Assembly (NCBI GenBank): GCA_964633445.1
Contig: CAZWFW010000001.1
Location: 6,373-70,372 of the forward strand
Origin: CAZWFW01 sp964633445
GTDB taxonomy: Archaea > Undinarchaeota > CAZWFW01
Length of the DNA stretch: 64,000 nt
Direction: 5' to 3'
In this document: positions 37,051 to 45,719 of the stretch, one piece after another
Numbering within the stretch: position 1 is the stretch's first letter
How the letters are laid out: each line of letters begins with the position of its first letter
Translations under genes and position numbers: made by a program
Notes under the pieces: generated by a model
What the model was told of the DNA's origin: nothing
The model's database searches: none
What the model saw: only the letters and a program-made list of their open reading frames with translations

Positions 37051-37350
37051 CTAGAACTCCTCAGCCTCTTCATACTTTCTAGGTACTCTTATTAAAACAA
37101 CATCACCGAACGCCGAGACTTCTGAGAAAGGAACAAGCAAAACTTTGGCTTTCTCAGGATCTGTACTTTCCTTCATTAATTCAAGAATTCTTTTATAAAT
37201 TATACTATCAGACGAGAGCTGGATGACCAAACCATAAACGTGACTCCTCTCTATATCAAGCTGAATATCCTTAACTTTTCCTACATAATTAGCATTCATC
37301 GTGTAAACATCTCTACCTATAATCTCCGAAAGAGGAAGCTTCTCAACCAT
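37051..37350 (-). CDS. PRC-barrel domain protein
   Basis: A 99-residue protein of the archaeal PRC-barrel type: LSEIIGRDVYTMNANYVGKVKDIQLDI at the N-terminus and VLLVPFSEVSAFGDVVLIRVP near the end. The extra segment IIYKRILELMKESTDP is a short helix insert in the middle. PRC-barrel proteins act in RNA processing or, in several archaea, in cell division. GGTGACC lies just before the ATG as a ribosome-binding site. Partner not evident from neighbours. Confidence 0.85.
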   Translation of the reverse strand: MVEKLPLSEIIGRDVYTMNANYVGKVKDIQLDIERSHVYGLVIQLSSDSIIYKRILELMKESTDPEKAKVLLVPFSEVSAFGDVVLIRVPRKYEEAEEF

Positions 37351-37420
37351 ACTGGGTCACCTTAAATAACTATTCTTTTATGTTTATAAATCTATTTCTT
37401 TTTTAAACTTTGCTATGATT

Positions 37421-38239
37421 TTAAAAATCAAAAAGGCTTTTCTGGGCACCTTGCATAATGAAATTTGCTAGCTTTATTTGCATATTATCCCTAGCTGCTA
37501 TTGTTTTAACCTTTGCTTTTTCTTCAATGATTCTCGCTTCTTTTTCAGGATTTGCCTTCAGCATAGCTAATCCGAAATGCTGTATGATTGCTAATTTTGG
37601 TTTAATTTCACTTAGAATTTTTATAACATCCTCGGTACATAGATGAAACTTTATTCTTCTAGCATTTGGACGCATAACATTAATTATTAAAACATCTACG
37701 TCAGAAAATTGAGAGGCCAGACCAGGAAAATACTCAGTATCACTTGTATATCCTAAAGTTACGTCTTTGAAATAAATTTTAACGCCTATGGTTGTTGGAT
37801 CCTCGTGCTTACATTTTGTTGCTTCAAACTTAATACCCATGATTTCTCTGAATTCTCCTTCATTCAGAATGAAAATGTTGCAAAGGCTTGCATGGTATTT
37901 TGTTATTACAGGAAATCTGTCATCAACTCCCTCAACAACGCTTTCGCTTGCCAAAACGTATCCTCTCTTCGTACTTGCCCCCTTAGCCATTGCCTCTATC
38001 AGAACATTAGCATCATTGCAGTGATCTGGATGGGCATGGGTAACTATAATAACATCAAGATTTCTAGGATTCAGGTTGTTATCGACAGACCTTACCAAAG
38101 CACCTGGCCCAGGATCGACATGAATGTTAAGGTTGCTGTGGATTCTGAATCCTGCAGTTGCTCGCATTTGCGTAGTCATGCAATGTCTTCCTCCACCACT
38201 ACCGAGGAAAAATATTTCAGTGGCAACTTGTTCATGCAT
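37421..38239 (-). CDS. Metallo-beta-lactamase-fold hydrolase
   Basis: A 272-residue MBL-fold protein from ATG 38239 (an ATG at 38257 is also in frame). Zinc motif THAHPDHCND is intact, followed by KCKHEDPTTIG, YTSDTEYFPG (Asp ligand) and a final IIQHFG (His ligand). The N-terminal EIFFLGSGGGRHCMTTQMRATAG resembles a subgroup of archaeal MBL proteins of unknown substrate. It is divergently arranged with the radical SAM gene, with 35 bases between starts, so the two may share regulation. Confidence 0.85.
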   Translation of the reverse strand: MHEQVATEIFFLGSGGGRHCMTTQMRATAGFRIHSNLNIHVDPGPGALVRSVDNNLNPRNLDVIIVTHAHPDHCNDANVLIEAMAKGASTKRGYVLASESVVEGVDDRFPVITKYHASLCNIFILNEGEFREIMGIKFEATKCKHEDPTTIGVKIYFKDVTLGYTSDTEYFPGLASQFSDVDVLIINVMRPNARRIKFHLCTEDVIKILSEIKPKLAIIQHFGLAMLKANPEKEARIIEEKAKVKTIAARDNMQIKLANFIMQGAQKSLFDF

Positions 38240-38274
38240 TAAAGAAAAAAATAACATTGATTAGATAAAACTTA

Positions 38275-39327
38275 ATGATAAACAAAAAAGTAAGATTGAT
38301 AGAGTTTTCAAAATTTGACAAATGTACGACTGTTTATGAAACCTCTAGGCGAATTCCATTATTCAAGACATTAATTTCCAATAAATGCATAAATAATTGC
38401 TTATATTGCGCATTCAGAAGAGATAGAAGATGCGAGAGGATGGAGTTTAACAATGAGGAAATTGTGAAATTGACTTTTCTGTTAAAAAATAAGGGTTTAA
38501 TAAGGGGCGTATTCTTTAGCTCAAGCGTTGATAGAGACCCTGATGCGACAACTCAGAAACTTGTTAGCATTTCTATGGAACTTAGAAAGAAAGGATTTAG
38601 TGATTACATACACCTTAGGCTGATGCCTGGTTGCAGCAAAGATCTGATAAAAACAGCTTTATGCCTAGCAGATAGAGTTGGCATAAATGTTGAGGCTCCA
38701 AAGGGCGTTTTCAGCGAAATTTGTCCAGATATAGACCTCAAATACGACATTATCAAAAGATTTCAAATTATGTTTAAATTAAAGAAAAAGTTAGGTGTTA
38801 AGACCGACATTGACACTCAGTTTGTCGTTGGAGCAGGTAACGAGACTGATAAAGAAATTCTTCTAACAACTTACAGACTTTATAGGAAGTTCAATCTTAA
38901 AATTATTTACTTCAGCCCATTCGAACCTGTGAGGGGGACTCCCCTGGAGAATAGGAAGGTCTGCGAAAAGAAAAGGATTTTAAGGTTGTATCAGGCAAGC
39001 TTCCTAATAAGAGATTATGGAATAAGAATTAGGAATTTGCTTGATATTCTGGAGAATGACATGCTACCTGATGAAGATCCTAAGGTGCTGATTGCAAGGG
39101 GTATGGGCATCTTTCCTATAGACCTAAATAATGCAAGCATAAAGGAATTAATGTTTTTACCTGGAGTTGGAAAATTTACTGCGAGAGAAATAGTAAAATT
39201 GAGGGAGAAAAAGAGAATTGAAAAACCTGGAGATTTACTTAGCATCATGAGCGTTGAAAAAATAAGGAAAATTACACCCTTTGCAAAATTTAGATATGCT
39301 CAAAGAAAGCTAATAGAAGACTACTGA
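38275..39327 (+). CDS. Radical SAM protein with C-terminal helix-hairpin-helix (predicted DNA modification/repair)
   Basis: A 350-residue protein. The 4Fe-4S/SAM motif [10 protein letters not shown] (CxxxCxxC) is near residue 41, followed by radical SAM barrel elements ([40 protein letters not shown]). The C-terminal HhH motif [19 protein letters not shown] suggests DNA binding. This is the architecture of the COG4277/TIGR03916 group, often linked in bacteria to a uracil-DNA-glycosylase-like partner; no such partner is next to it here. The reaction is unknown. The gene ends seven bases inside the convergent tfs gene. Confidence 0.9.
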   Translation: MINKKVRLIEFSKFDKCTTVYETSRRIPLFKTLISNKCINNCLYCAFRRDRRCERMEFNNEEIVKLTFLLKNKGLIRGVFFSSSVDRDPDATTQKLVSISMELRKKGFSDYIHLRLMPGCSKDLIKTALCLADRVGINVEAPKGVFSEICPDIDLKYDIIKRFQIMFKLKKKLGVKTDIDTQFVVGAGNETDKEILLTTYRLYRKFNLKIIYFSPFEPVRGTPLENRKVCEKKRILRLYQASFLIRDYGIRIRNLLDILENDMLPDEDPKVLIARGMGIFPIDLNNASIKELMFLPGVGKFTAREIVKLREKKRIEKPGDLLSIMSVEKIRKITPFAKFRYAQRKLIEDY

Positions 39328-39635
39328 TATTCTCGCCAAGTATACTTACATTTTGTGCATCTGAAGAATCTTGTTTCAGGCTCATCCGCAGCTCTTGTTT
39401 GCTGTGTCCAGTAATATGCTTCGTTATGACCACATTTAGGACACTCAACTTTTGTTTTTGGTAGAAGCTCCACATCTTTAACAATTGCCAGTTCGTCTCT
39501 TTCTTCTTTCTTTATCTTTCCAGAGATGGTATACTCCTCTTTATCAAATTTACTTTCCTTATATCCGCATTTCCTGCAAACTAGTTCATCTCCCTTTGGG
39601 AACATCATGCTACCACACTTAGGACAAAACTTCAT
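39321..39635 (-). CDS. Transcription factor S (TFS/RPB9-like)
   Basis: A 104-residue protein with an N-terminal zinc ribbon ([10 protein letters not shown]...CRKCGYKE) and a C-terminal TFIIS-type ribbon ([12 protein letters not shown]...[14 protein letters not shown]). The acidic catalytic pair Asp-Glu in [11 protein letters not shown], which stimulates transcript cleavage by backtracked RNA polymerase, is present, so this is an active TFS rather than an Rpb9-type protein. It is located with other transcription and translation genes downstream of the eL21 cluster. Confidence 0.95.
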   Translation of the reverse strand: MKFCPKCGSMMFPKGDELVCRKCGYKESKFDKEEYTISGKIKKEERDELAIVKDVELLPKTKVECPKCGHNEAYYWTQQTRAADEPETRFFRCTKCKYTWREYQ

Positions 39636-39676
39636 TGTTCCACAAAAAGGATAGTATTAGAGAAGTATATTTAAAA

Positions 39677-40156
39677 TTATTTTCTAAGCAAGAAGGTGAT
39701 TATTTCTGAAAAAATTACCTTAACCCAACCAATGTAGGGTATTCTAAAAACAACTCTACCCAAAACCATGTTTGGGTTCACTGGTGGAGATATTCCTACA
39801 TCCTGATCTGCAGCTGGATTATTATCTCCTCTAGTTATAAAATATCCCTCATTGGTAATATTAATAACTCTGTGAACAATTCTCATGCCACTTGGTGCCT
39901 TATAAACAATTATATCACCAATTTTTATGTCCTGAGGGTCTACCCCTTTAACAATTAGCACATCACCTTTATGAATAGCGGGATACATGCTATTAGACAT
40001 AACAGCTACCAAAGGCGTCTCCGTTTTTAGAGCGTAACCTAAGGCATGATTGAAAGTGAAACTAAAAACTATGGCGAAAGCTATCCAGAATATCCAACTT
40101 TTCAACTCCTCTTTATCAATTTTTAATACAATTCTCAAGTCCAACACCCCTTGCAA
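39677..40156 (-). CDS. Archaeal signal peptidase I (Sec11-like)
   Basis: Signal peptidase of the S26B type, which releases secreted proteins; the window encodes many of them. One N-terminal helix (WIFWIAFAIVFSFTFNHALG), then box B VAVMSNSMYPAIHKGDV with the catalytic Ser, box D RIVHRVI with the catalytic His (in place of the bacterial Lys), and box E TRGDNNPAADQ. A C-terminal helix follows. The exact start is uncertain: the TTG at 40156, the GTG at 40147 or a later codon are possible, all overlapping the DUF99 stop. Confidence 0.93.
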   Translation of the reverse strand: MQGVLDLRIVLKIDKEELKSWIFWIAFAIVFSFTFNHALGYALKTETPLVAVMSNSMYPAIHKGDVLIVKGVDPQDIKIGDIIVYKAPSGMRIVHRVINITNEGYFITRGDNNPAADQDVGISPPVNPNMVLGRVVFRIPYIGWVKVIFSEIITFLLRK

Positions 40157-40712
40157 TTATATGAGCAACTCTTATTGGCTCTGGTATAAGGCTTCTGGTT
40201 GCACTCAGCCTTGTTATGTTTATTGCATCCTCCAAATAAATTCCCTTTGTTTGGATATAAATATATTTAGCAGGTCTTACGGCAACTTTATAAATTTCAC
40301 CGGCCTTCTGAATCATACGCCACCTGATTTCTGCGTCCTTAAAATTATTGAACAAGGCCTTTCTAATTTTTTTAAAGTTTGGTTTATCTCGCATAACGAC
40401 TATAACGGGCAAATTCGTATTTTTATAAATTTCCTCGATATCCATAACATTAAAGCCAGCATATGTTATACCATCAAGCATAATAACTCTTAGCTGCTCC
40501 TTGTGATTGCTTTTGTTAATAACCTCGATAAGTTTTTGCGTAGCATCTAATCCATCAACAGTTATCTTTGTTGCTAACAACCCATCAAGCCACAAACCCC
40601 CTCTGAAAATGGTGCAAATAAGAAAAGTCTTCTCATGATTTTTATTAAAAGGCCCATCATCAACGCCCAAAATTCTAATTTCAGGCTTTGCCTCTATTCT
40701 TTTGTAGCTCAT
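40116..40712 (-). CDS. DUF99 family protein (endonuclease V-like fold)
   Basis: The protein (198 residues from ATG 40712) shows the DUF99 hallmarks PEIRILGVDDGPF at the N-terminus, TVDGLDATQKL, VIMLDGITYAGFNVMDI and a final THIARGVGLEN-like motif (VAHIIARGVGLE). DUF99 proteins have a fold related to endonuclease V, and the Asp residues in GVDDG and MLDG match the metal-binding positions. Biological role unknown. The start lies within the end of rpoL, consistent with cotranscription in the cluster from eL21 onward. Confidence 0.9.
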   Translation of the reverse strand: MSYKRIEAKPEIRILGVDDGPFNKNHEKTFLICTIFRGGLWLDGLLATKITVDGLDATQKLIEVINKSNHKEQLRVIMLDGITYAGFNVMDIEEIYKNTNLPVIVVMRDKPNFKKIRKALFNNFKDAEIRWRMIQKAGEIYKVAVRPAKYIYIQTKGIYLEDAINITRLSATRSLIPEPIRVAHIIARGVGLENCIKN

Positions 40713-40971
40713 TATTAAATTCCTTTTCAAATTCCTTAATTTGTTTTCTTAAAGACTTTATAGTCCTTAGTAAAGCTTCCTTAGCATCCTCCTTACATAC
40801 CAAGTAAAGCCGAGGATTTGAGAGATACGGGTGATCAATAACATAACTTGCCACTTTAACGTCTTTATCCCTATGCAAAGCCTCTCTAAGCAAATTTGCA
40901 AGTGTATGTGTCTCCCCCTCAAGTTCAATCTCCAACTTATTCTTTTTTATCTCCAAAACCTTAACTTTCAT
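40681..40971 (-). CDS. rpoL: DNA-directed RNA polymerase subunit Rpo11 (RpoL)
   Basis: A 96-residue RpoL/RPB11-like subunit. The conserved motif LEIELEGETHTLANLLREAL and the loop YVIDHPYLSNPRLYL are the family signature of the alpha-subunit-like assembly domain that pairs with Rpo3. Short distance to ksgA upstream and overlap with the DUF99 gene downstream fit an operon. Confidence 0.96.
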   Translation of the reverse strand: MKVKVLEIKKNKLEIELEGETHTLANLLREALHRDKDVKVASYVIDHPYLSNPRLYLVCKEDAKEALLRTIKSLRKQIKEFEKEFNNELQKNRGKA

Positions 40972-40989
40972 GATAATTGGAAATTCATA

Positions 40990-41742
40990 CTATGTAATAT
41001 AAATTTTTATTCTCTCATATATACTTCTTAACTCCTCTATAGAAAGGGAATAAACTTTTCTATGTAGAATTTCATCATCAAAAGGTAAACGAACTCTATA
41101 TGCAGCCTCAAAAGCATTTTTTAGTGTTTTTCTTCTGTAGCAGAAAACTTTGTCAACGAATCTGCCGAAATCATTGTCAAGAATTCTTTTAGATTTCGGT
41201 TCTATAAGAACTATAGCTGAAAATACTTTTGGAACGGGTCTAAAATTTCTTGGATGGATAAATCTCAATATTTTCCCTTCGGCAAGCATATTAAATTTGA
41301 CTGAGAGTCTACCATAATTAGGCATACCTGGTTTAGCTATCATCTTCTCAGCAAATTCTTTTTGAAACATTAAAACTCCTAGCTCAAAATCGTAGCTCAA
41401 AATTTTAAAAAGTAGTTTGGAGGATATTGAATAGGGAATGTTGGATACCACTTTATTAAATTTTGGGAAATTAACTTTAAGAGCATCTCCCAAAATTACC
41501 TCTAAATTCTTAGCATCTTTAAACCTATTTTTTAGATATTCTACCAATAACCTATCTTTTTCTATTACAATAACTTTCCTAGCTTTCCTGATGAGATATT
41601 TTGTTAGTATTCCTCTCCCTGCCCCTATCTCAAAAACTGTGTCCTTCTTATTCACATTTGCATACTTAACTTGCTTTTTTGCAATATTTTCGTTAATCAA
41701 AAATACTTGTCCTAGCTTTTTAGCTCTATAATTCCTTGGCAT
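40990..41742 (-). CDS. ksgA: rRNA adenine dimethyltransferase (KsgA/Dim1)
   Basis: KsgA/Dim1 dimethylates two adjacent adenines in helix 45 of 16S rRNA. The SAM motif VFEIGAGRGILTKYL, the NIPY catalytic motif (VVSNIPYSISSKLL) and the N-terminal KKLGQVFLINENIAKK are all present in 250 residues. The start overlaps the DUF655 gene by 17 bases. The C-terminal part with YRRKTLKNAF is also typical. Confidence 0.96.
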   Translation of the reverse strand: MPRNYRAKKLGQVFLINENIAKKQVKYANVNKKDTVFEIGAGRGILTKYLIRKARKVIVIEKDRLLVEYLKNRFKDAKNLEVILGDALKVNFPKFNKVVSNIPYSISSKLLFKILSYDFELGVLMFQKEFAEKMIAKPGMPNYGRLSVKFNMLAEGKILRFIHPRNFRPVPKVFSAIVLIEPKSKRILDNDFGRFVDKVFCYRRKTLKNAFEAAYRVRLPFDDEILHRKVYSLSIEELRSIYERIKIYIT

Positions 41743-42316
41743 CTAGCATGCCAGGTCTCTTCTTAAATTTAGGCGTAAAAACGTAGTATCTTGTTTCACC
41801 CGTAAGCTCTTTAAGGATTCTTTCAATGATCATCTTCCTAGGATCAGGTACCAGCTTTAGTCTTCTCTTTATATCTTCGAAGCTTTCAAAAGGCTTTTTT
41901 TCTCTTTCCTCTATTATCTTCTTCATATGTTGCTTCCCTATACCAGGTAATAGTTCCAAAGCATGCAACCTTGGTGTTATTGGCCCTGCTTTATTGAAAA
42001 ACTCTATAAACCTCTCCTCATTCTTCTTAACCAGCTCCTCAACAACATACTTTAACTCCCCCTCCGCAGCTGGTGTTAGCTCTTGTCTTGTTAATCTTCT
42101 CTTTATATGCTTAATTTTGTCTCTAATACCCTCCCCAATATATACTCTTTCGTGTAATTCTAAAGTTGTACCTTCTTTAGGGATTACCTCAAGTAAAACA
42201 AAATTTTGCTCCGTAATTACCTGAGCTATTGGTTTTTTTAGATGAGGTGGTCTAGTATCAGTAGGGTACCCTTCAGGTAAAAAATCTAAAACTATAGCAT
42301 ATTCGTCCTTTGGCAT
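41726..42316 (-). CDS. DUF655 family protein (predicted RNA-binding, HhH)
   Basis: A 196-residue protein of the archaeal DUF655 family, always near rpoF and ksgA in related genomes. Visible are an S1-like/OB N-terminal part (DEYAIVLDFLPEGYPTD, VLEVIPKEGTTLELHERVYIG) and a C-terminal helix-hairpin-helix (LELLPGIGKQHMKKIIEEREKKPF). The ATG at 42316 is preceded by AGGTGGGG, a strong ribosome-binding site; an upstream GTG in frame would overlap that site and is rejected. RNA or rRNA binding is inferred from domains and position. Confidence 0.92.
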   Translation of the reverse strand: MPKDEYAIVLDFLPEGYPTDTRPPHLKKPIAQVITEQNFVLLEVIPKEGTTLELHERVYIGEGIRDKIKHIKRRLTRQELTPAAEGELKYVVEELVKKNEERFIEFFNKAGPITPRLHALELLPGIGKQHMKKIIEEREKKPFESFEDIKRRLKLVPDPRKMIIERILKELTGETRYYVFTPKFKKRPGMLDAKEL

Positions 42317-42334
42317 TATCCCCACCTAAAATTT

Positions 42335-42667
42335 TTAACTCGATTTTAGAACGCTATTAACAGCCTCAAGTATCTTATTTATATCTTCTTGCTTTAACTT
42401 GTATCTCTCTCTAGCGAAAATTATTCTGACATCATCAGCATCTTTCGGTAAGATATCAACAATCTTTGCTGCAACCTTCTCATCATATCCCAGTTCTAAA
42501 ATTTTCTTCTTTAATTGTTTTGCTTTTGATAATTCTAGTTTAGCATATTTTTCTGCGTAATCCAATGCTAGTTTTTGATAATCATTCAGATTTTCTAAGG
42601 AATTAAGCATATCTGCAACCTCTGCTAAACTTAACACCTTTTCTTTAACAACTTTTTTCCCAATCAT
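42335..42667 (-). CDS. rpoF: DNA-directed RNA polymerase subunit Rpo4 (RpoF)
   Basis: A 110-residue Rpb4 homologue, part of the Rpo4/7 stalk. The pattern VVKEKVLSLAEVADML...YQKLALDYAEKYAKL, followed by a KAKQLKKKILELGYDEKVAAKIVDILPKDADDVRIIFA tail, fits archaeal RpoF. The start overlaps the eL21 stop by four bases (ATGA). Confidence 0.92.
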   Translation of the reverse strand: MIGKKVVKEKVLSLAEVADMLNSLENLNDYQKLALDYAEKYAKLELSKAKQLKKKILELGYDEKVAAKIVDILPKDADDVRIIFARERYKLKQEDINKILEAVNSVLKSS

Positions 42668-42960
42668 CTAACCTTCACAAGCTTTAAATGTTCTGGTAAT
42701 GCGATAATCTTTTTTATCGTATTCCCATCCTTCACCTCAATAACATACGCTCTTCCTCTTTTCTCTACAACTTTACCTGTTCTTCCATAAAACCTTGGAT
42801 GTGGCATTCCCTTGTGTATGCTAGGGTCAATTTTTATGGCTACATAATCTCCAACATTAAATTCTTGAAGGGCTTTTGTAACATAGATTTTCCCCTTCTC
42901 TCTAACCCCCTTGCGAAGCTTTTTTCGCGTTTTTCTTCTAAAACCTTTTGATCTTCTCAT
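42664..42960 (-). CDS. rpl21e: 50S ribosomal protein eL21 (L21e)
   Basis: A 98-residue ribosomal protein: basic N-terminus RRSKGFRRKTRKKLRKGVREKG, then DYVAIKIDPSIHKGMPHPRFYGRTGKVVEKRGRAYVIEV, the L21e signature. It opens the conserved archaeal cluster eL21-RpoF-DUF655-KsgA. Promoter lies in the short gap after cheY. Confidence 0.96.
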   Translation of the reverse strand: MRRSKGFRRKTRKKLRKGVREKGKIYVTKALQEFNVGDYVAIKIDPSIHKGMPHPRFYGRTGKVVEKRGRAYVIEVKDGNTIKKIIALPEHLKLVKVR

Positions 42961-43028
42961 TTTTTAAAATAATAGAAAAACTTATAAATATACATTACTT
43001 TCAGATAGTTTTTGAAACTTCTTAAAAA

Positions 43029-43418
43029 TCAGCCACTTCCCTCCTCTGGTAGTTCCTCAGCTGCCAAAACTTTTCTAATAACTTCTATAACTGCAGATGG
43101 TTCAAAGGGTTTAACAACGTAATCCTCCGCTCCTAAATCTAAAGCCTTCTTTATAATTGCATCCTGACCAACTGCAGAAACCATAATAACTTTTATTTCT
43201 GGAAACTCTCCCTTTATTTCTTTAAGTGTTTCAATACCATCTTTTCCCTCCATTATAATATCAAGCATAACTAGTTCTGGTTTTTCAATCTTGACTTTTG
43301 CAATAGCCTCATCACCAGATCCTGCTTCAATAATATCAGAGTAACCCTCCTTCTCAAGTATTCCTCTAAGGACTCTTCTCATAAACTTGGAGTCATCAAC
43401 TATTAGTACTTTGACCAT
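43029..43418 (-). CDS. cheY: Chemotaxis response regulator CheY
   Basis: A 129-residue single receiver domain: VLIVDDSKFMRRVLR (acidic pocket), LVMLDIIMEGKDG with the phosphoacceptor Asp, VIMVSAVGQ (Thr/Ser switch), and DYVVKPFEPSAV (conserved Lys). No output domain, as in CheY. It lies close to cheW and a chemoreceptor. The histidine kinase CheA is not in the window. Confidence 0.92.
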   Translation of the reverse strand: MVKVLIVDDSKFMRRVLRGILEKEGYSDIIEAGSGDEAIAKVKIEKPELVMLDIIMEGKDGIETLKEIKGEFPEIKVIMVSAVGQDAIIKKALDLGAEDYVVKPFEPSAVIEVIRKVLAAEELPEEGSG

Positions 43419-43574
43419 TTTCCTAAGAGTTTTATTGTAAATAAATTATACTTAAATTGTTCTACACCTTCGTATGAATCTTTTTTCTTCACATAGGCTG
43501 CAACATCTATTACAATGTATGCTTTAATCTACTATATATATGCTTTTCGGTTACTCTCTCTTGTGTGTGAAGTA

Positions 43575-44045
43575 TTATTGAGGTGTTGTTAAACTACTTA
43601 GTTTTTCGAGCTCCTTAGGCGAAAGAATTTTTTTTACATCAATTATAAGAATTATTTTCTTATCTATGGTTATGACTCCTGTCAAATACTTCGCTGAAAT
43701 TAAAGATGTTAAAACTTGAGGAACTGGTTTTATTTCCTTTTTCGGAACTCTGATTATCTCGGAAACACCGTCTACAATTATTCCAACAAAAGATTCTTTC
43801 TCTACCTCAACAATTATAATATTACTACCCTTTTTCTTACTTTCAACGTTAAATCTCTTCTTTAAATCTATAACAGGAATTATGTCACCACGCAAATTAA
43901 TTAACCCTTCAACAAATTCTGGAACATTTGGCACCTTTGTTACCTCTTCTCTCACAATTATTTCCTTAGCTTGAAGTATATCCATAGCGTATTCTTCATC
44001 CTCCAATTTAAAGACTATAAGTTGCGCTTCCTCGCTTCCAACCAT
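43575..44045 (-). CDS. cheW: Chemotaxis coupling protein CheW
   Basis: A 156-residue CheW: AQLIVFKLEDEEYAMDILQAKEII, VPNVPEFVEGLINLRGDIIPVIDL (the core signature), and SKYLTGVITIDKKIILIIDVKKILS. CheW links receptors to CheA. The receptor gene ends six bases upstream, so both are likely cotranscribed. Confidence 0.95.
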   Translation of the reverse strand: MVGSEEAQLIVFKLEDEEYAMDILQAKEIIVREEVTKVPNVPEFVEGLINLRGDIIPVIDLKKRFNVESKKKGSNIIIVEVEKESFVGIIVDGVSEIIRVPKKEIKPVPQVLTSLISAKYLTGVITIDKKIILIIDVKKILSPKELEKLSSLTTPQ

Positions 44046-44051
44046 TTTTAT

Positions 44052-45173
44052 TTATTTTTTAAATTTTCTAATCTCCTCTAATTTTTTGCTGAATTCCTTT
44101 AGAGAATTAGCAAATCCCTCAACACTTGCTGTAACTTCCTCAGCCCCAGCTGCGTTCTCTTCAGCTGCTGCAGCAATTTCTGTTATTGTTGTCGAAACTT
44201 GTTGTATATTTTTAGCTTGTTGTTGTTGGGATGCAGAAACTTGCTGCATTTGTGCAGCAATTCTCTGAATGGCTTCAGCAATAGTTCTAAATGCTAGTAA
44301 AGCATTAGCAGATGTTTTGACAGCCTTTGTAACACTACTTTTGGCTATTCCTGCAGATTCTACAGATTTAGCGCTATAAGTTTGTATTTCTCCAAGTAAA
44401 TCGGAAATTTTTGTTGCAGCAACTCTTGAATTTTCAGCCAACTTTCTAATCTCATCAGCAACTACTGCGAATCCTCTACCAGCTTCACCAGCTCTTGCAG
44501 CTTCTATAGCAGCATTTAATGCTAGTAAGTTAGTTTGTAATGATATATCTTTTATAGTTTCGACAATTTTTCCAATTTCCTGACTTTTACCACCCAAATT
44601 TTTAATTATATCAGAAAGCTCCACAACAATTTTCTCGCTATTTTTAAGCTCCTCTATAGCTTTTTCAGCGCCTTCCTTACCCCTAGTAGCACTTTTACTT
44701 ATATCAACTGCAAGTTTTTCTGCTTTCTGAATACTTGAGCTAATTTGTTGTGAAGCTGCTGAAAGCTCTATAATTGCTTTTCTAATGTCCTCAATTTGAA
44801 TAGATTGATTTTGAGCATTTTTTGCCATTTGCTGAGTAACAGCATTAATTTCCTTGGAAACATCGACAATATTTGAAAAAGACTTCATCATCTTTTCTAT
44901 TTCGCTGGAAATACCTTCTTTTACTTTCACTTCAATAGAGTCTAAAACATCGTTTAAAGCTTGTGCAAAAACTTTGAAATTAGGATCGGGAATCTCATCT
45001 GGGTTTACTCTTGCCTTTATATTTCCCTCCTTGTATATTCTAAGCAAAACTTCACATATCTTACCAATACTTTCACTAATTTCAGAGGCTACTCTTCCCA
45101 CTTCCTCAGGTTTGTTAACATGTTCAAAAACTTTAGCTTTTAACTCGTTTATGTCCAAAAATTTCTCAGTCAT
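44052..45173 (-). CDS. Soluble methyl-accepting chemotaxis-like receptor
   Basis: A 373-residue receptor with the signature hairpin ([20 protein letters not shown]...[12 protein letters not shown]) and long heptad-like flanking helices. No transmembrane helix or periplasmic domain is present, so it senses a cytoplasmic signal or docks to another sensor. The N-terminal 100 residues are helical with no PAS or GAF motif recognisable. Ala-Glu-Glu rich C-terminal segment [19 protein letters not shown] may hold methylation sites. Confidence 0.9.
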   Translation of the reverse strand: MTEKFLDINELKAKVFEHVNKPEEVGRVASEISESIGKICEVLLRIYKEGNIKARVNPDEIPDPNFKVFAQALNDVLDSIEVKVKEGISSEIEKMMKSFSNIVDVSKEINAVTQQMAKNAQNQSIQIEDIRKAIIELSAASQQISSSIQKAEKLAVDISKSATRGKEGAEKAIEELKNSEKIVVELSDIIKNLGGKSQEIGKIVETIKDISLQTNLLALNAAIEAARAGEAGRGFAVVADEIRKLAENSRVAATKISDLLGEIQTYSAKSVESAGIAKSSVTKAVKTSANALLAFRTIAEAIQRIAAQMQQVSASQQQQAKNIQQVSTTITEIAAAAEENAAGAEEVTASVEGFANSLKEFSKKLEEIRKFKK

Positions 45174-45268
45174 TCTATTTTTTTGTTTCTTTTACATAAT
45201 TTTTATCAAAGCTCAAAGGAATTACCATCTATAAGTAATTGTTATCATCTAAAAGTTAAAAATCTTAT

Positions 45269-45381
45269 TATCTTCATGTTACTTGCAAGATCCCAGTAGC
45301 CCACTCTTAACGAGAGTGGTATGCGGGGACTGTGAGCTGGAGGGTGTATGAGCTTAGAGCGTAAAGCTCTGGGTGAATGTC
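45269..45381 (+). mobile_element. Structured remnant resembling an IS605/TnpB right end
   Basis: The first 25 bases match the left end of the element at 33084. Two perfect hairpins follow: CCACTCT-TAACG-AGAGTGG (45301-45319) and AGAGC-GTAAA-GCTCT (45356-45370), the latter followed by GGGTGAATGTC, a sequence I recall at the 3' boundary of TnpB-associated elements. The palindrome CTTGCAAG occurs at 45282-45289 and again just after the end at 45386-45393. No transposase or tnpB is present. Confidence 0.5.
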
Positions 45382-45496
45382 TAAACTTGCAAGCCATGAA
45401 AAGATTAAGGATTGGATTGAAAGTGTGTACGGAAAACAATCAACTCCTCTTCTAATGAAGGATCTGAAGAAAAAATATGAAAAAATATATGAATAG
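45377..45496 (+). CDS. Possible 39-aa protein or gene fragment
   Basis: The frame starts at the ATG inside GGGTGAATGTC, so its start is created by the preceding remnant, and reads MSKLASHEKIKDWIESVYGK, then STPLLMKDLKKKYEKIYE before the TAG. The amino-acid composition is that of a real helical protein, not random frame, with a ribosome-binding-like GGGTGA directly before the ATG. It may be the start of a gene whose remainder was lost, or a small protein. I do not recognise it. Confidence 0.3.
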   Translation: MSKLASHEKIKDWIESVYGKQSTPLLMKDLKKKYEKIYE

Positions 45497-45719
45497 GAAA
45501 GTTTTGGTGGGAAAGATACTTTTTCTAACCTTTAGGAATCTTTGGGAAATGTTAAGGCAAGTTTGAAAACAGATCAATTAGTTTTATGAATCTGCAAATC
45601 GAATGGATCTGGTGGTTTGGTTATGTGTGTTTATAATCAAAAATTATTGAAACGCAACGTATTCAATTAGGAAAAATTACTTAATTATAAAAATAAAAAT
45701 TAGAGAGCTAGAAGTAAAG

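Larger units (their letters stand above)
45174..45719. other. Long intergenic region with an IS605-end-like remnant
   Basis: Contains the chemoreceptor promoter at the left, the structured remnant at 45269-45381 and a 39-codon frame. The stretch 45500-45719 is AT-rich and I see no gene, hairpin or repeat in it. Confidence 0.55.
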
